NCBI RefSeq assembly: GCF_002428305.1
Contig: NZ_DIVJ01000014.1
Span: forward strand, 50,009 to 114,008
DNA from: Flavobacterium sp. UBA6135
GTDB taxonomy: Bacteria; Bacteroidota; Bacteroidia; Flavobacteriales; Flavobacteriaceae
DNA: 64,000 bases
Direction of reading: 5' to 3'
In this document: piece by piece, positions 20,010 through 28,845 of the stretch
How positions within the stretch are numbered: the first letter of the stretch is position 1
Layout: each line of letters begins with the position of its first letter
Program-made: the position numbers and the translations under genes
Notes under the pieces: model-generated
The model's input: only the letters and a program-made list of their open reading frames with translations
Databases searched by the model: none
Told to the model about the DNA's origin: nothing

Positions 20010-20031
20010 TATATTTGTGTAATCGATTACT
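20010..20031 (+). promoter_or_regulatory. Promoter -7 box and operator of the second pectin operon
   Basis: TATATTTG at 20010-20017 is an exact TAnnTTTG box, followed at once by TGTAATCGATTACT at 20018-20031, containing a perfect 12-bp palindrome GTAATCGATTAC. The -33 element is weak (T-rich at 19986-19990). The site lies about 70 bases before the esterase start and should control the operon running to 25955. Confidence 0.72.
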
Positions 20032-20099
20032 TCTATTTGCGATTCTGTTTTTTTATAATCTTACCTTATAAGTAACAATCAAAAACGAAGTGCTTGCTA

Positions 20100-20993
20100 A
20101 TGAAAGACATAACATTTATACTTTTGCTTACACTTGGTACTTTTGGCTTTTCACAAGTTCAAAAGGATACTTCTTATACCATTCAATCAGAATTTAAAAA
20201 ACAAATCAAAAGCTTTCCTCAAATTGAAGTGGTAAAATCATTAAATAATAATTTTCTTGTAGAAAAAAAAGATATCGTTTATCAAACCATTTCAAATCGC
20301 AACCTTCATTTTGATTTTTATTCAAACAATTCAAAAACAATTTCACCTGCCATTATTATGCTTCATGGTGGCGGTTGGAATTCCGGTGATAAATCAATGC
20401 TCCAACCCTTGGCTCAACAATTAGCTTTGAATAATTATAAATGTTTTGTAATTGAATACCGATTGTCAGATGAAGCAATATACCCCGCGGCAATTAATGA
20501 TGTTTTAAAAGCTCTCGAGTTTATTGTTAAAAATGCTACTGATTATAGTATTGATGTGAATAAAATTGTAATTTTAGGCTGTTCTTCCGGAGGTCAAATG
20601 GCTTCGTTGATTGGCACAAAATTTAATTCACCAATAAAAGCAATTGTTAATTTAGATGGCATTCTGGCTTTTCATCATCCACAATCCAAAGAAGGTAAAT
20701 TAGCTTCAAAGTGGTTGGGAGGGACTTATGAAGAAAAACCGGAAGTATGGAAAGATGCTTCAGCTTTATCGCATGTAAGCAAAAATACACCGCCTTTTCT
20801 TTTTATCAATAGTCAATATGAACGGTTTCATGCCGGCAGAGATGACATGATTACTAAAATGAAAACGTTCAACATTGATACAAAAATTGAAATGATAAAT
20901 GACAGTCCACACACTTTTTGGTTGTTTCATCCTTGGTTCGAAAAAACAACAAACTATATAGTAACTTTCTTAGACGAAAAATTAAAATCATAA
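20100..20993 (+). CDS. Secreted alpha/beta-hydrolase esterase of the pectin locus
   Basis: The start is set at ATG 20100; a TTG two codons upstream gives no better signal. About 297 residues with a Sec signal (MKDITFILLLTLGTFGFSQ) and an alpha/beta-hydrolase domain: oxyanion motif HGGGWNSGD near residue 90, nucleophile elbow LGCSSGG near 160, and late SPHTFWLFHPW with the catalytic His. It belongs to the acetyl-esterase/carboxylesterase group often found in Bacteroidota polysaccharide loci. It would remove acetyl or other ester groups from pectin fragments. It is the first gene of the second operon, 3 bases before the DUF4861 gene. The exact ester is unknown. Confidence 0.85.
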   Translation: MKDITFILLLTLGTFGFSQVQKDTSYTIQSEFKKQIKSFPQIEVVKSLNNNFLVEKKDIVYQTISNRNLHFDFYSNNSKTISPAIIMLHGGGWNSGDKSMLQPLAQQLALNNYKCFVIEYRLSDEAIYPAAINDVLKALEFIVKNATDYSIDVNKIVILGCSSGGQMASLIGTKFNSPIKAIVNLDGILAFHHPQSKEGKLASKWLGGTYEEKPEVWKDASALSHVSKNTPPFLFINSQYERFHAGRDDMITKMKTFNIDTKIEMINDSPHTFWLFHPWFEKTTNYIVTFLDEKLKS

Positions 20994-20996
20994 AGA

Positions 20997-21974
20997 ATGA
21001 ATTTTACAAAACCGATCATCGCCTTAGCAACAATTTTTACCTTATCCGGTTGCAGTACATCAAAAAATATGCAATCAAAAAATACTTCTACCAAAACATA
21101 TGCGGAAATCTCTGTGAAAGAAGGAGGAAAGTGGAATGGTAGAAAATACGAAGGAGGTACTTTTAAAAACATAAATCAACTACAAGTTCCGGAAAATCAC
21201 ACCGATCATTCGTTCTATATTCGCTATGAAGGTCCGGGTTGGGAAAGCAACAAAATTGGCTATCGCTTGTATCTCGATTGGAGAAATGCCATTGATATTT
21301 TTGGAAAATTAACCGATGAAATGGTTTTACCTAAAGTAGGACAAGACGGTTTTGATTCCTATCATAATATGGACGAATGGGGTGCCGATATTTTAAAAGT
21401 AGGCAAAGGTCTAGGTATTGGTTCAATTGGAAGAATGGTAAACAACGAAATGCAACATTTCAAGGAAGTCGATGCCACTTTTGCAAAAGTGGAAAACTTC
21501 AATAACAAATCGGTCGTTTCAATCGATTATACAGGATGGAAAACCAACCAACAAAAAACAAATTTAAAATCAGAGTTGTCCATTTTTCCTGATGAACGCT
21601 ATACAAAACATACCATTCAACTTTCTGAAGCATTGGATGGAATTTGTTCAGGAATTGTAAATTTATATAACTTACCGATGATTCAAAAAGGAAATGATTC
21701 TAATAAATGGGCCTATATTGCTACTTATGGAAAACAAACCCTTTTTGATGACAATCTTGGTATGGCTCTATTTTATGAAGTTAAAGATGTTGAAAAAGTT
21801 TACCAGGGGCCTCATGATCATTTGATTCAATTTAAACCGACAACCCAACCGATTGATTTCTATTTTTTAGGTGCTTGGGATAAAGAAGTAGGCGGGATTA
21901 AAACAGAAAAGGAATTTTTTGAGTATCTTGATACACTATTGAATAAATTAAATACTACAAACAAATTAAACTAA
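20997..21974 (+). CDS. DUF4861 lipoprotein
   Basis: A 325-residue protein with a lipoprotein signal (TLSGCS, Cys near residue 19). The body fits DUF4861, with FYIRYEGPGWESNKIGYRLYLDWRN-type opening near residue 70 and several conserved Trp and Asp residues. The family is found in polysaccharide loci of Bacteroidota next to pectin and rhamnogalacturonan enzymes, but I know of no assigned reaction. It lies between the esterase and the GH105 gene with gaps of 3 and 1 bases, so it is surely in the same operon and probably acts on the same fragments in the periplasm or at the surface. Confidence 0.85.
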   Translation: MNFTKPIIALATIFTLSGCSTSKNMQSKNTSTKTYAEISVKEGGKWNGRKYEGGTFKNINQLQVPENHTDHSFYIRYEGPGWESNKIGYRLYLDWRNAIDIFGKLTDEMVLPKVGQDGFDSYHNMDEWGADILKVGKGLGIGSIGRMVNNEMQHFKEVDATFAKVENFNNKSVVSIDYTGWKTNQQKTNLKSELSIFPDERYTKHTIQLSEALDGICSGIVNLYNLPMIQKGNDSNKWAYIATYGKQTLFDDNLGMALFYEVKDVEKVYQGPHDHLIQFKPTTQPIDFYFLGAWDKEVGGIKTEKEFFEYLDTLLNKLNTTNKLN

Positions 21975-21975
21975 C

Positions 21976-23205
21976 ATGGAAGAAAAATTAAAATCAATCC
22001 GTTTAATTTTCTGGGCTTTAGCTTTTGTAATTTTATTGGGCTTATTGTTCACGAGTTGTAAATCAGCAACAACCGTTTCTTCCAATGAACTTGTGGTTTC
22101 TGATAAATTAAAATGGTCAGAACGGATGGCTCAAACCTTAATGGTAAAACATCCGAATGCTTATGAAATTGATGATAAAACTGAGCCAAAATGGGATTAT
22201 GTTCATGGATTAGTAATGACTTCCTTTGAAGAATTATATAAAAAAACAAGTAAGAATAAATATTATGATTACGTAAAAGGTTATGCAGATGCCACAATCG
22301 ATTCCGAAGGAAATATACCAAGTTATAAATTTGAAAACTATAACATTGATATGGTAATCGCCGGTAATCATTTGTTTTATTTATATGAAAAAACGCAAGA
22401 CAAAAGATATTTAAAAGTATTGCAAACCCTTCGTTCTCAATTGGCAGCACAGCCGAGAACTTCTGAAGGCGGGTTTTGGCATAAAAAAATATATCCCAAC
22501 CAAATGTGGTTAGATGGTTTGTATATGGGAGCTCCTTTTTATGCTCGCTATACGGTTAGGTATGAAGATGGAAAACAATTGGACGATGTTGCCAAACAAT
22601 TTGATTTAATTCAAAAAAATCTTTTAGATACAAAAACCGGATTGTTATATCACGGTTGGGATGAAACTAAAGAAATGAATTGGGCAAACAAAGAAACCGG
22701 AACTTCACCCAACTTCTGGTCACGATCTTTAGGCTGGTATGCGATGGCTTTAGTAGATGCATTAGATTATTTTCCAGAAAATCATCCGAAACGTCAACAG
22801 TTGATTTCATATTTGAATAGTTTGTCTGACGCTTTATTAAAATACCAACATGCATCAGGTTTATGGTACCAAGTGACTGACCAAGGTGATAGAGATAGTA
22901 ATTATCTCGAAGCTTCAGGTTCTGCAATGTTTGCTTATGCTTTTGCAAAAGGAGCTAACAAAGGATACTTGCCAAAAAAATACAAACAACATGCTGAAAA
23001 AGCATTCAATGGTCTAACACGAGATTTAGTGAAAGTGACCCCCGAAGGATATACTATTTTAACGCAAGTTTGTGCCGTAGCCGGTTTGGGTGGTAAAGAA
23101 AATAGAGATGGGTCATTTGATTATTATATCAATGAAAAAAAGAAAGACAACGATCCAAAAGCAACCGGACCATTTATCTTGGCAGCTTTAGAACTTGATA
23201 AATAG
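21976..23205 (+). CDS. Unsaturated galacturonyl/rhamnogalacturonyl hydrolase, GH88/GH105
   Basis: A 409-residue lipoprotein (signal FTSC, Cys near residue 28) with an alpha/alpha-barrel. GH105 signatures are visible: MWLDGLYMGAPFYARY near residue 176 with a catalytic Asp, LYHGWDE near 217, and FWSRSLGWYAMALVDAL near 240. It removes the 4,5-unsaturated galacturonyl residue that PL1 and PL10 lyases leave at the non-reducing end, thus finishing depolymerisation. It sits inside the second pectin operon. Whether it prefers unsaturated galacturonic acid on homogalacturonan or rhamnogalacturonan is not decidable here. Confidence 0.93.
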   Translation: MEEKLKSIRLIFWALAFVILLGLLFTSCKSATTVSSNELVVSDKLKWSERMAQTLMVKHPNAYEIDDKTEPKWDYVHGLVMTSFEELYKKTSKNKYYDYVKGYADATIDSEGNIPSYKFENYNIDMVIAGNHLFYLYEKTQDKRYLKVLQTLRSQLAAQPRTSEGGFWHKKIYPNQMWLDGLYMGAPFYARYTVRYEDGKQLDDVAKQFDLIQKNLLDTKTGLLYHGWDETKEMNWANKETGTSPNFWSRSLGWYAMALVDALDYFPENHPKRQQLISYLNSLSDALLKYQHASGLWYQVTDQGDRDSNYLEASGSAMFAYAFAKGANKGYLPKKYKQHAEKAFNGLTRDLVKVTPEGYTILTQVCAVAGLGGKENRDGSFDYYINEKKKDNDPKATGPFILAALELDK

Positions 23206-23206
23206 C

Positions 23207-25207
23207 ATGTTGAAATTTAAAACTATAAAAACAATAATTATAGTATTGCTTTTTGTTACAACTGCAAAAGCTCAATTAGTCAATGATTTATCTTGGCGAA
23301 ACCTCATTTATAAAAGCAGTCCAACTTGGTATGCTTCTGATGAAGCGAAAGCCATAGCTGAAAATGTCTTGTTATACCAACGAGATAATGGTTGTTGGCC
23401 GAAAAACATCTTAATGCATCTTCCTCTTTCTGAAAAGGAAAAGAAAGAGTTAATGGCTTCAAAATCAACTGTAAAAGATTGTACGATAGACAATGGAGCA
23501 ACAAGCCAAGAAATGATTTTTCTATCGAAACTTTATCAACAAAATCCAGATGAACGATACAAAAAGGCGTTTCTTTCCGGTTTAAATTATTTGTTGGAAG
23601 CCCAATACGAAAATGGTGGTTGGCCACAGTTTTATCCTTTAAAGAAAGGTTATTCTTCACACATTACGTACAACGACGATGCCATGATTAATGTCTTAAA
23701 TTTACTAAAAGACATTAATGTGCAAAACAAACCGATTTCAATACAACCCTCTGACGAGCTACTCCAAAAAATAGAAATTGCAATCAATAAAGGAATTGAT
23801 TGTATACTAAAAACACAATACTTACAAAACGGTATCCTTACAAGTTGGTGTGCTCAACATAATGAATTTACATTACTTCCTGAAGCAGCTCGAAGTTTTG
23901 AATTGGCCTCTTTGAGTGGTGGTGAATCAGCAAAAATTGTCTTGTTTTTAATGGCAATTGAAAATCCCTCCAATAAAGTAATAACAGCAGTAAATAATGC
24001 CGTGGCTTGGTTTGAAAAAACAAAAATTACCAACCTAAAAGAAGAATTGATTGTTGATGAAAATGGAAAAGTTATTGAAAAAATTATGATTCCATCGCAA
24101 AATGAAAAACCCATTTGGGCTCGCTTTATGGAGTTAGAAAACAACAAACCTATTTTTTGTGATAGAGATGGCATCAAAAAAGAAACTATCGCTGAAATCA
24201 GTCTCGAAAGAAGGTTGGGTTATGCTTGGTATGTAAACGCTCCTCAAAAAGTGTTAGATACCTATGAAAAATGGAAATTAAAAAATGTAATAAAAAAACC
24301 TAAAGACGAAACGAATCTTGTGGTGGCTTTAGATGAATCAGGGGATTTTACATCCATTCAAGAAGCGATTGATCAATCAAAAGCATTTCCGGATGAACGA
24401 ATTACTATTTTTATAAAAAATGGAATTTATAAAGAAAAAATTAAAATCCATGAATGGAATACAAACATCACGCTGCTTGGTGAAAGCAAAGAAAAAACCA
24501 TAATCACATTTGATGATTATTTTAATAAAATGGGATTAGGACGAAATAGTACTTTTTATACCTATACATTACTCGTTCAGGCAGATGATACTGTTTTAAA
24601 AAATCTCACTATCGAAAATTCTTCCGGAGAAATAGGTCAAGCTGTTGCATTATCTGTTACTTCAAATAGAGTAGGAGTAATCAATTGCAATCTTCTTGGA
24701 AATCAAGATACCTTGTATGCCACCGGAACAGGAAAACAATATTATAAAGCGTGTTATATTGAGGGAACTACCGATTTTATCTTTGGAAGTGCCACTGCTT
24801 TTTTTGAAAATTGCCAAATCCACAGCAAAAAAGATTCTTATATCACAGCAGCATCAACTCCAAAAGATACTCATTTTGGTTATGTTTTTAAGAATTGTAG
24901 ACTAACCGCAGCCGAACAAATTACAAAAGTCTATTTGGGTCGTCCGTGGCGTAATCATGCTAAAACCGTATTTTTAAATTGCGAATTAGGAAGTCATATT
25001 TTACCTGAGGGTTGGCACAACTGGTCAAAACCCGAAGCAGAAAAAACAACTTTTTATGCGGAATATAATAATAATGGAAAAGGAGCTGCTACGAATCTAA
25101 GAGTGAAATGGGCACAACAACTTACGAAGAAACAAATAAAAAAATATACACTAAAAAACATTTTAGCAGATGAATCAACAAATCCATTTTGGTATGCGAA
25201 ATTATAA
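23207..25207 (+). CDS. Bifunctional PL10 pectate lyase - CE8 pectin methylesterase fusion
   Basis: The start is set at ATG 23207, which gives a signal peptide (MLKFKTIKTIIIVLLFVTTAKAQ region) and leaves one base between this gene and GH105; a TTG at 23195 would overlap it. About 666 residues: PL10 domain (about 25-365, with LYQRDNGCWPKN, IDNGATSQEM and NGGWPQFYPL) and CE8 domain (about 370-660, with GNQDTLYA, GTTDFIFG and LGRPW). It would demethylate and cut homogalacturonan in one protein. The same two activities are separate neighbouring genes at 10108 and 11210. It lacks a T9SS tail, so it is likely periplasmic. The CE12 gene starts within its last codons. Confidence 0.94.
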   Translation: MLKFKTIKTIIIVLLFVTTAKAQLVNDLSWRNLIYKSSPTWYASDEAKAIAENVLLYQRDNGCWPKNILMHLPLSEKEKKELMASKSTVKDCTIDNGATSQEMIFLSKLYQQNPDERYKKAFLSGLNYLLEAQYENGGWPQFYPLKKGYSSHITYNDDAMINVLNLLKDINVQNKPISIQPSDELLQKIEIAINKGIDCILKTQYLQNGILTSWCAQHNEFTLLPEAARSFELASLSGGESAKIVLFLMAIENPSNKVITAVNNAVAWFEKTKITNLKEELIVDENGKVIEKIMIPSQNEKPIWARFMELENNKPIFCDRDGIKKETIAEISLERRLGYAWYVNAPQKVLDTYEKWKLKNVIKKPKDETNLVVALDESGDFTSIQEAIDQSKAFPDERITIFIKNGIYKEKIKIHEWNTNITLLGESKEKTIITFDDYFNKMGLGRNSTFYTYTLLVQADDTVLKNLTIENSSGEIGQAVALSVTSNRVGVINCNLLGNQDTLYATGTGKQYYKACYIEGTTDFIFGSATAFFENCQIHSKKDSYITAASTPKDTHFGYVFKNCRLTAAEQITKVYLGRPWRNHAKTVFLNCELGSHILPEGWHNWSKPEAEKTTFYAEYNNNGKGAATNLRVKWAQQLTKKQIKKYTLKNILADESTNPFWYAKL

Positions 25208-25955
25208 GTTTTTAATACTTTCAACAGTTTTATTTTTAGGATGTAAAACTATTTCTGTAGAAGAAAAATCTTTGCCACCTATTACTATTTTTATGATTGG
25301 TGATTCCACCATGGCCAACAAAAAAAATCCGGATACCAATCCGGAACGAGGTTGGGGACAACTATTGAACCAATTTTTTAATGAAAAAGTAACTGTTAAA
25401 AATCATGCAGTAAATGGAAGAAGCACCAAAAGTTTTAGAGAGTTAAATCACTGGCAATCTGTTCATGATTCTTTGCAGGCCGGAAATTATGTTTTTATTC
25501 AGTTTGGGCATAATGATGGAAAAGAAACTGATCCGGTGCGTTATACAAACCCACAAACATCCTATCGTTATAACTTAATACGATATGTTGAAGAAACCAG
25601 AGCCAAAGAGGCAATTCCCATTTTGTTTTCATCAATCGCAAGAAGACGATTCAACGAACAAGGCGTCTTGTTAGATGCACACGGAAACTATACATTAATG
25701 GCTCGTTTGGTGGCACAAGAATTGAATGTGCCATTTTTTGACATGCAATACCTTACAGAAAACATGGAAATATCCTATGGTGTTGAAGCATCTAAAAAAC
25801 TGCACTTGCATTTTGCTCCAGGAGAAAATGATTATTTCCCTGAAGGAATTACTGATAATACTCATTTATCGGTTTTAGGAGCTACTGAAATTTGTAAACT
25901 TTTTGTAGAAGAGCTAAAAAAACAAAATTCAATTTTGGTTAATTATTTAAAATAG
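25194..25955 (+). CDS. Rhamnogalacturonan acetylesterase, CE12, SGNH hydrolase, lipoprotein
   Basis: The start is set at ATG 25194, because it yields a clean lipoprotein signal (MRNYKFLILSTVLFLGCKT, lipidated Cys near 17); a start at 25170 would put eight polar residues first. It overlaps the end of the fusion gene by 14 bases. The 253-residue protein shows the SGNH/CE12 blocks: IGDSTMANK with the Ser, QFGHNDGK with the Asn, and TDNTHLS with the catalytic Asp and His. It removes acetyl groups from rhamnogalacturonan or homogalacturonan. It ends the second pectin operon, 10 bases before the convergent exonuclease gene. Confidence 0.92.
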   Translation: MRNYKFLILSTVLFLGCKTISVEEKSLPPITIFMIGDSTMANKKNPDTNPERGWGQLLNQFFNEKVTVKNHAVNGRSTKSFRELNHWQSVHDSLQAGNYVFIQFGHNDGKETDPVRYTNPQTSYRYNLIRYVEETRAKEAIPILFSSIARRRFNEQGVLLDAHGNYTLMARLVAQELNVPFFDMQYLTENMEISYGVEASKKLHLHFAPGENDYFPEGITDNTHLSVLGATEICKLFVEELKKQNSILVNYLK

Positions 25956-25965
25956 TTAATCAAAA

Positions 25966-26580
25966 TCAAATTGCGAGGCGTTTCTTCAATTTTAAAAAAA
26001 CTAAAGCTGTAATGAATGCATCGCCGGAAGCCGTATGTCGATCGCTTTTCTCAACTTTTAGAATCTTACAAAGTTCGTCTAAACTAGAATGTTGATCTTC
26101 TTGTAAACCTTTGAATTTTTGATACATCGCATCAGTATCCATACTGTCATTCTTGAGTTTTCCAACATCCAATCGTTTGAGAGCTTGGTTTATCATTTCT
26201 ATATCAAAACTCACGTGATGGCCCACAAGTGTAGCGTCTTTTATAAAATCTAAAAAACGAATAACGGCTTCTGCTTCTACAATTTTTTCTTCTTTTCCTT
26301 CTTTCAAAATACCATGAATACTTGCTGTTTCTGATTTGTAAACATCTTGCTTTATGAAAAGTTCTAGATAATCATTTACAATCACAGCTTTGTCAATTAC
26401 TGCCACTGCACCAATGGATAAAATAACATCTTTCTTGAAATCCAATCCTGTTGTTTCACAATCAAAAACAACAAACCTTTTAGGTGAAGCGGTATCAGGT
26501 TCTTTCTCAAAATTCTTGAGGTAATTTTCCCAAAATTTTGGATAATCTTTGCTAACTTTTTTAAACCAATCAAAAACCAT
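25966..26580 (-). CDS. DnaQ-like 3'-5' exonuclease (DEDDh)
   Basis: A 204-residue protein with the DEDDh exonuclease motifs: FDCETTGLD near residue 39, HHVSFDIEMI near 119 and DRHTASGDAFITA near 180 (His and Asp). This fold degrades single-stranded nucleic acid from the 3' end with two metal ions. It starts 3 bases after the cNMP/CBS/DUF294 gene stops, so the two are co-transcribed. Such exonuclease-DUF294 pairs occur widely, and the pairing suggests a function different from polymerase III proofreading, which remains unknown. Confidence 0.88.
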   Translation of the reverse strand: MVFDWFKKVSKDYPKFWENYLKNFEKEPDTASPKRFVVFDCETTGLDFKKDVILSIGAVAVIDKAVIVNDYLELFIKQDVYKSETASIHGILKEGKEEKIVEAEAVIRFLDFIKDATLVGHHVSFDIEMINQALKRLDVGKLKNDSMDTDAMYQKFKGLQEDQHSSLDELCKILKVEKSDRHTASGDAFITALVFLKLKKRLAI

Positions 26581-26583
26581 AAG

Positions 26584-28503
26584 CTATGTAAAATAAGTGA
26601 GTTGAAAACGGTTTTTAATGGAATCTTGAATATCCCTAATTGGTTGGAAAGAGTTCTTAAGCTTTACTTTATCTGACTTTGATAAATCATTCAAATTCAA
26701 ATACCTACCATTAGAATTATTTAACAATCCTTCTTCTGTTCTGAATAAGGTTAGAATTGAAAAAGCTTCTGCACAACTTTCAAACAAATCAGCGTTTTGT
26801 GGCTCTAATTCTGCCATTTTTTTAAACCGTTGAAAGGTATTATTTATACCTCTTACACCTTGGCTTAAAACCAACAATCTTGCGGCATCAATCAATGGCA
26901 TGATGGCTCTGCTTTTTATATCAAACGTATCTTTATGTTCGCCATCATCTTCTACTAAAAATTGTCGAAAAAAGCCCAAAGGAGGTGGGTTTTTTAAAGC
27001 ATCTGTACCTAAATAAGCAAAAAATAATTGGTTATTTTCTACATTTTTAAAAATATTTTCTGTGATTGCGTCTACTAATTTTTCATCGCCATAAATAAAG
27101 TCATAATCAAAGAAAATAGAACACATTAATATACCTTTTTCACCCGGTTTGTTTATCCAAGAGTTATATTGTTTGTTCCAATCGGTCACTGATTTACACC
27201 ACATTGGATTGCTTGCCATCATTTCTGCCGGACATAATTCATAACCAATTTTATGAAGTGTTTTGGTTACTTTATCAGCCAATTCTAAGAAATATTTTTT
27301 TACTGCATCATAACGTTCCTCTTCAACATCTTCAAAAACTAAGGCATTGTCTTGATCTGTCATCAACAACTGCTCTTTTCTTCCTTGACTGCCAATATTC
27401 ATCCAAGCAAATCGGGTAGGGGGAGTTTGATCCATTTTTTCAATAGCCAATTCAACGGCTCTTTTTGTAATGCCAATATTAATTTCACCAACCAAATTAC
27501 AAATATGTTGAATCGGAATGTTCTTGTCTAAAGAATTTTGAATCAAGTCAGAAAGCTTATCTCGTATTGCTTTCAATTCTTTTGATCGAGTAGCTCTTTT
27601 AGTTTGCTTTAATAAAACACCCGGGTTATTGGCCTGAGCAACAACCACATCATGTTCTGAAATGATGCCCATGATTTTTGATTTGTTTGTTCCATCAAGA
27701 GTGACACACAAATGGCCCACATTGTGTTTTAACATCATTAACTGTGTTTCTGCAACAGAAATATTTTCTGGCACTGTAATTACTGGGGCTGACATAATTT
27801 GTTCAACAGGAATGGATATGGGAAAAGTACCTGTTGCAATTTTTGAACGCAAATCTTTGTCCGTTATAATTCCAATCGGTAATTCTTTTTCTTCAATGAT
27901 AATACTACCGATTTTATGTTGTGTCATGAGTTGTGCAACAGATTGAACAGCTGTTTTTCGACTGGTTGTAATTGGATTTTTAACATATGAAATGGGTTGA
28001 AAATATTGAATTTCAGAACTCTGATCATCATAAATTACATTTTCAGAAATTAATTTACCTTTATTTTCTTTATCATACGGATTCCTGGTGTTGGAAGCAA
28101 AACTCTCCAACAAGAAACTTAAAACGTCTTGATTTTGTAACACATAAGGTTTGAAAACTTCAATAGGAATGGCATATAATAAACTTTCTTCTCTAGCTTT
28201 AGCCGTCATTAAATAGTCATTTTTAGCAAAAAAAGGGCGAAGTCCTAAAATATCACCTTCGTCACATTTATCAATCAAGGCTTCTTCAGCATCAGATGTT
28301 ACCGAAAGACCTATGGCACCTTCTTTTACAACATAAAAAAAAGGGTGTGTTTTATCACCAACTTTGAATAAAACATGGTTTTTCTCCACATGAACCACAT
28401 GAACCTCGTTGGAAATTGTTACTAATTCTGAATAAGTTAAACTGAAAAAAGGTGGGTAATTTTTTAAAAAATCCGCAATTCGTTCAGCAATTGAATTTTT
28501 CAT
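26584..28503 (-). CDS. cNMP-binding / CBS / DUF294 putative nucleotidyltransferase
   Basis: A 639-residue soluble protein with domains in order: cyclic nucleotide-binding-like domain (about 15-130), paired CBS domains (about 165-295), a DUF294 nucleotidyltransferase-like domain (about 320-470, with GSQGRKEQLLMTDQDNA containing the Gly-Ser and Asp pair of the polymerase beta fold) and a DUF294 C-terminal domain (about 490-630). The family is thought to sense nucleotides and transfer a nucleotidyl group to an unknown target, in the style of GlnD. It is followed by the exonuclease gene with a 3-base gap. The target and ligand are not visible from sequence. Confidence 0.9.
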   Translation of the reverse strand: MKNSIAERIADFLKNYPPFFSLTYSELVTISNEVHVVHVEKNHVLFKVGDKTHPFFYVVKEGAIGLSVTSDAEEALIDKCDEGDILGLRPFFAKNDYLMTAKAREESLLYAIPIEVFKPYVLQNQDVLSFLLESFASNTRNPYDKENKGKLISENVIYDDQSSEIQYFQPISYVKNPITTSRKTAVQSVAQLMTQHKIGSIIIEEKELPIGIITDKDLRSKIATGTFPISIPVEQIMSAPVITVPENISVAETQLMMLKHNVGHLCVTLDGTNKSKIMGIISEHDVVVAQANNPGVLLKQTKRATRSKELKAIRDKLSDLIQNSLDKNIPIQHICNLVGEINIGITKRAVELAIEKMDQTPPTRFAWMNIGSQGRKEQLLMTDQDNALVFEDVEEERYDAVKKYFLELADKVTKTLHKIGYELCPAEMMASNPMWCKSVTDWNKQYNSWINKPGEKGILMCSIFFDYDFIYGDEKLVDAITENIFKNVENNQLFFAYLGTDALKNPPPLGFFRQFLVEDDGEHKDTFDIKSRAIMPLIDAARLLVLSQGVRGINNTFQRFKKMAELEPQNADLFESCAEAFSILTLFRTEEGLLNNSNGRYLNLNDLSKSDKVKLKNSFQPIRDIQDSIKNRFQLTYFT

Positions 28504-28845
28504 ACAAAAAATAATTATAGCTATAAAGTTACATAAAATCTATAAATTTGATTGTCCAATTTATTTATTAGTTTTATAAATTGACTTAAATATTAATAAT
28601 GAATAAGTCATTATCTTCTTTAGATTCTCATTCTCTTTGATGGTTCTATTTGTTCAATTCATTTGAATGTTGAATACCAAATAATTGTTCGTGATTAAAT
28701 AATTTCTTTTCATTCTTGTGCTTTTAAAATAGTTTCTAAGTTGCTATAAAACAATTAAGAAGTTATAAATAGAGTATGTGTTCATAAATTTTCTATTTTA
28801 CATAATATAAATTATAGTTTAAATAATGTACAACTTTAAAATTGA
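28504..28845. other. AT-rich intergenic region, nothing identified
   Basis: A 342-base gap between two minus-strand genes. It must hold the promoter of the DUF294 gene at its left end, but I see no clear promoter match, terminator hairpin, RNA gene or repeat. Confidence 0.5.

Larger units (their letters stand above)
19607..20099. other. Divergent promoter region between the two arms of the pectin locus
   Basis: This 493-base gap separates the minus-strand PL1 gene from the plus-strand esterase operon. Each end carries a Bacteroidota promoter with a LacI-type palindrome (annotated separately). Between them, about 19690-20005, the sequence is very AT-rich and I see no gene, RNA or repeat. Confidence 0.65.
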
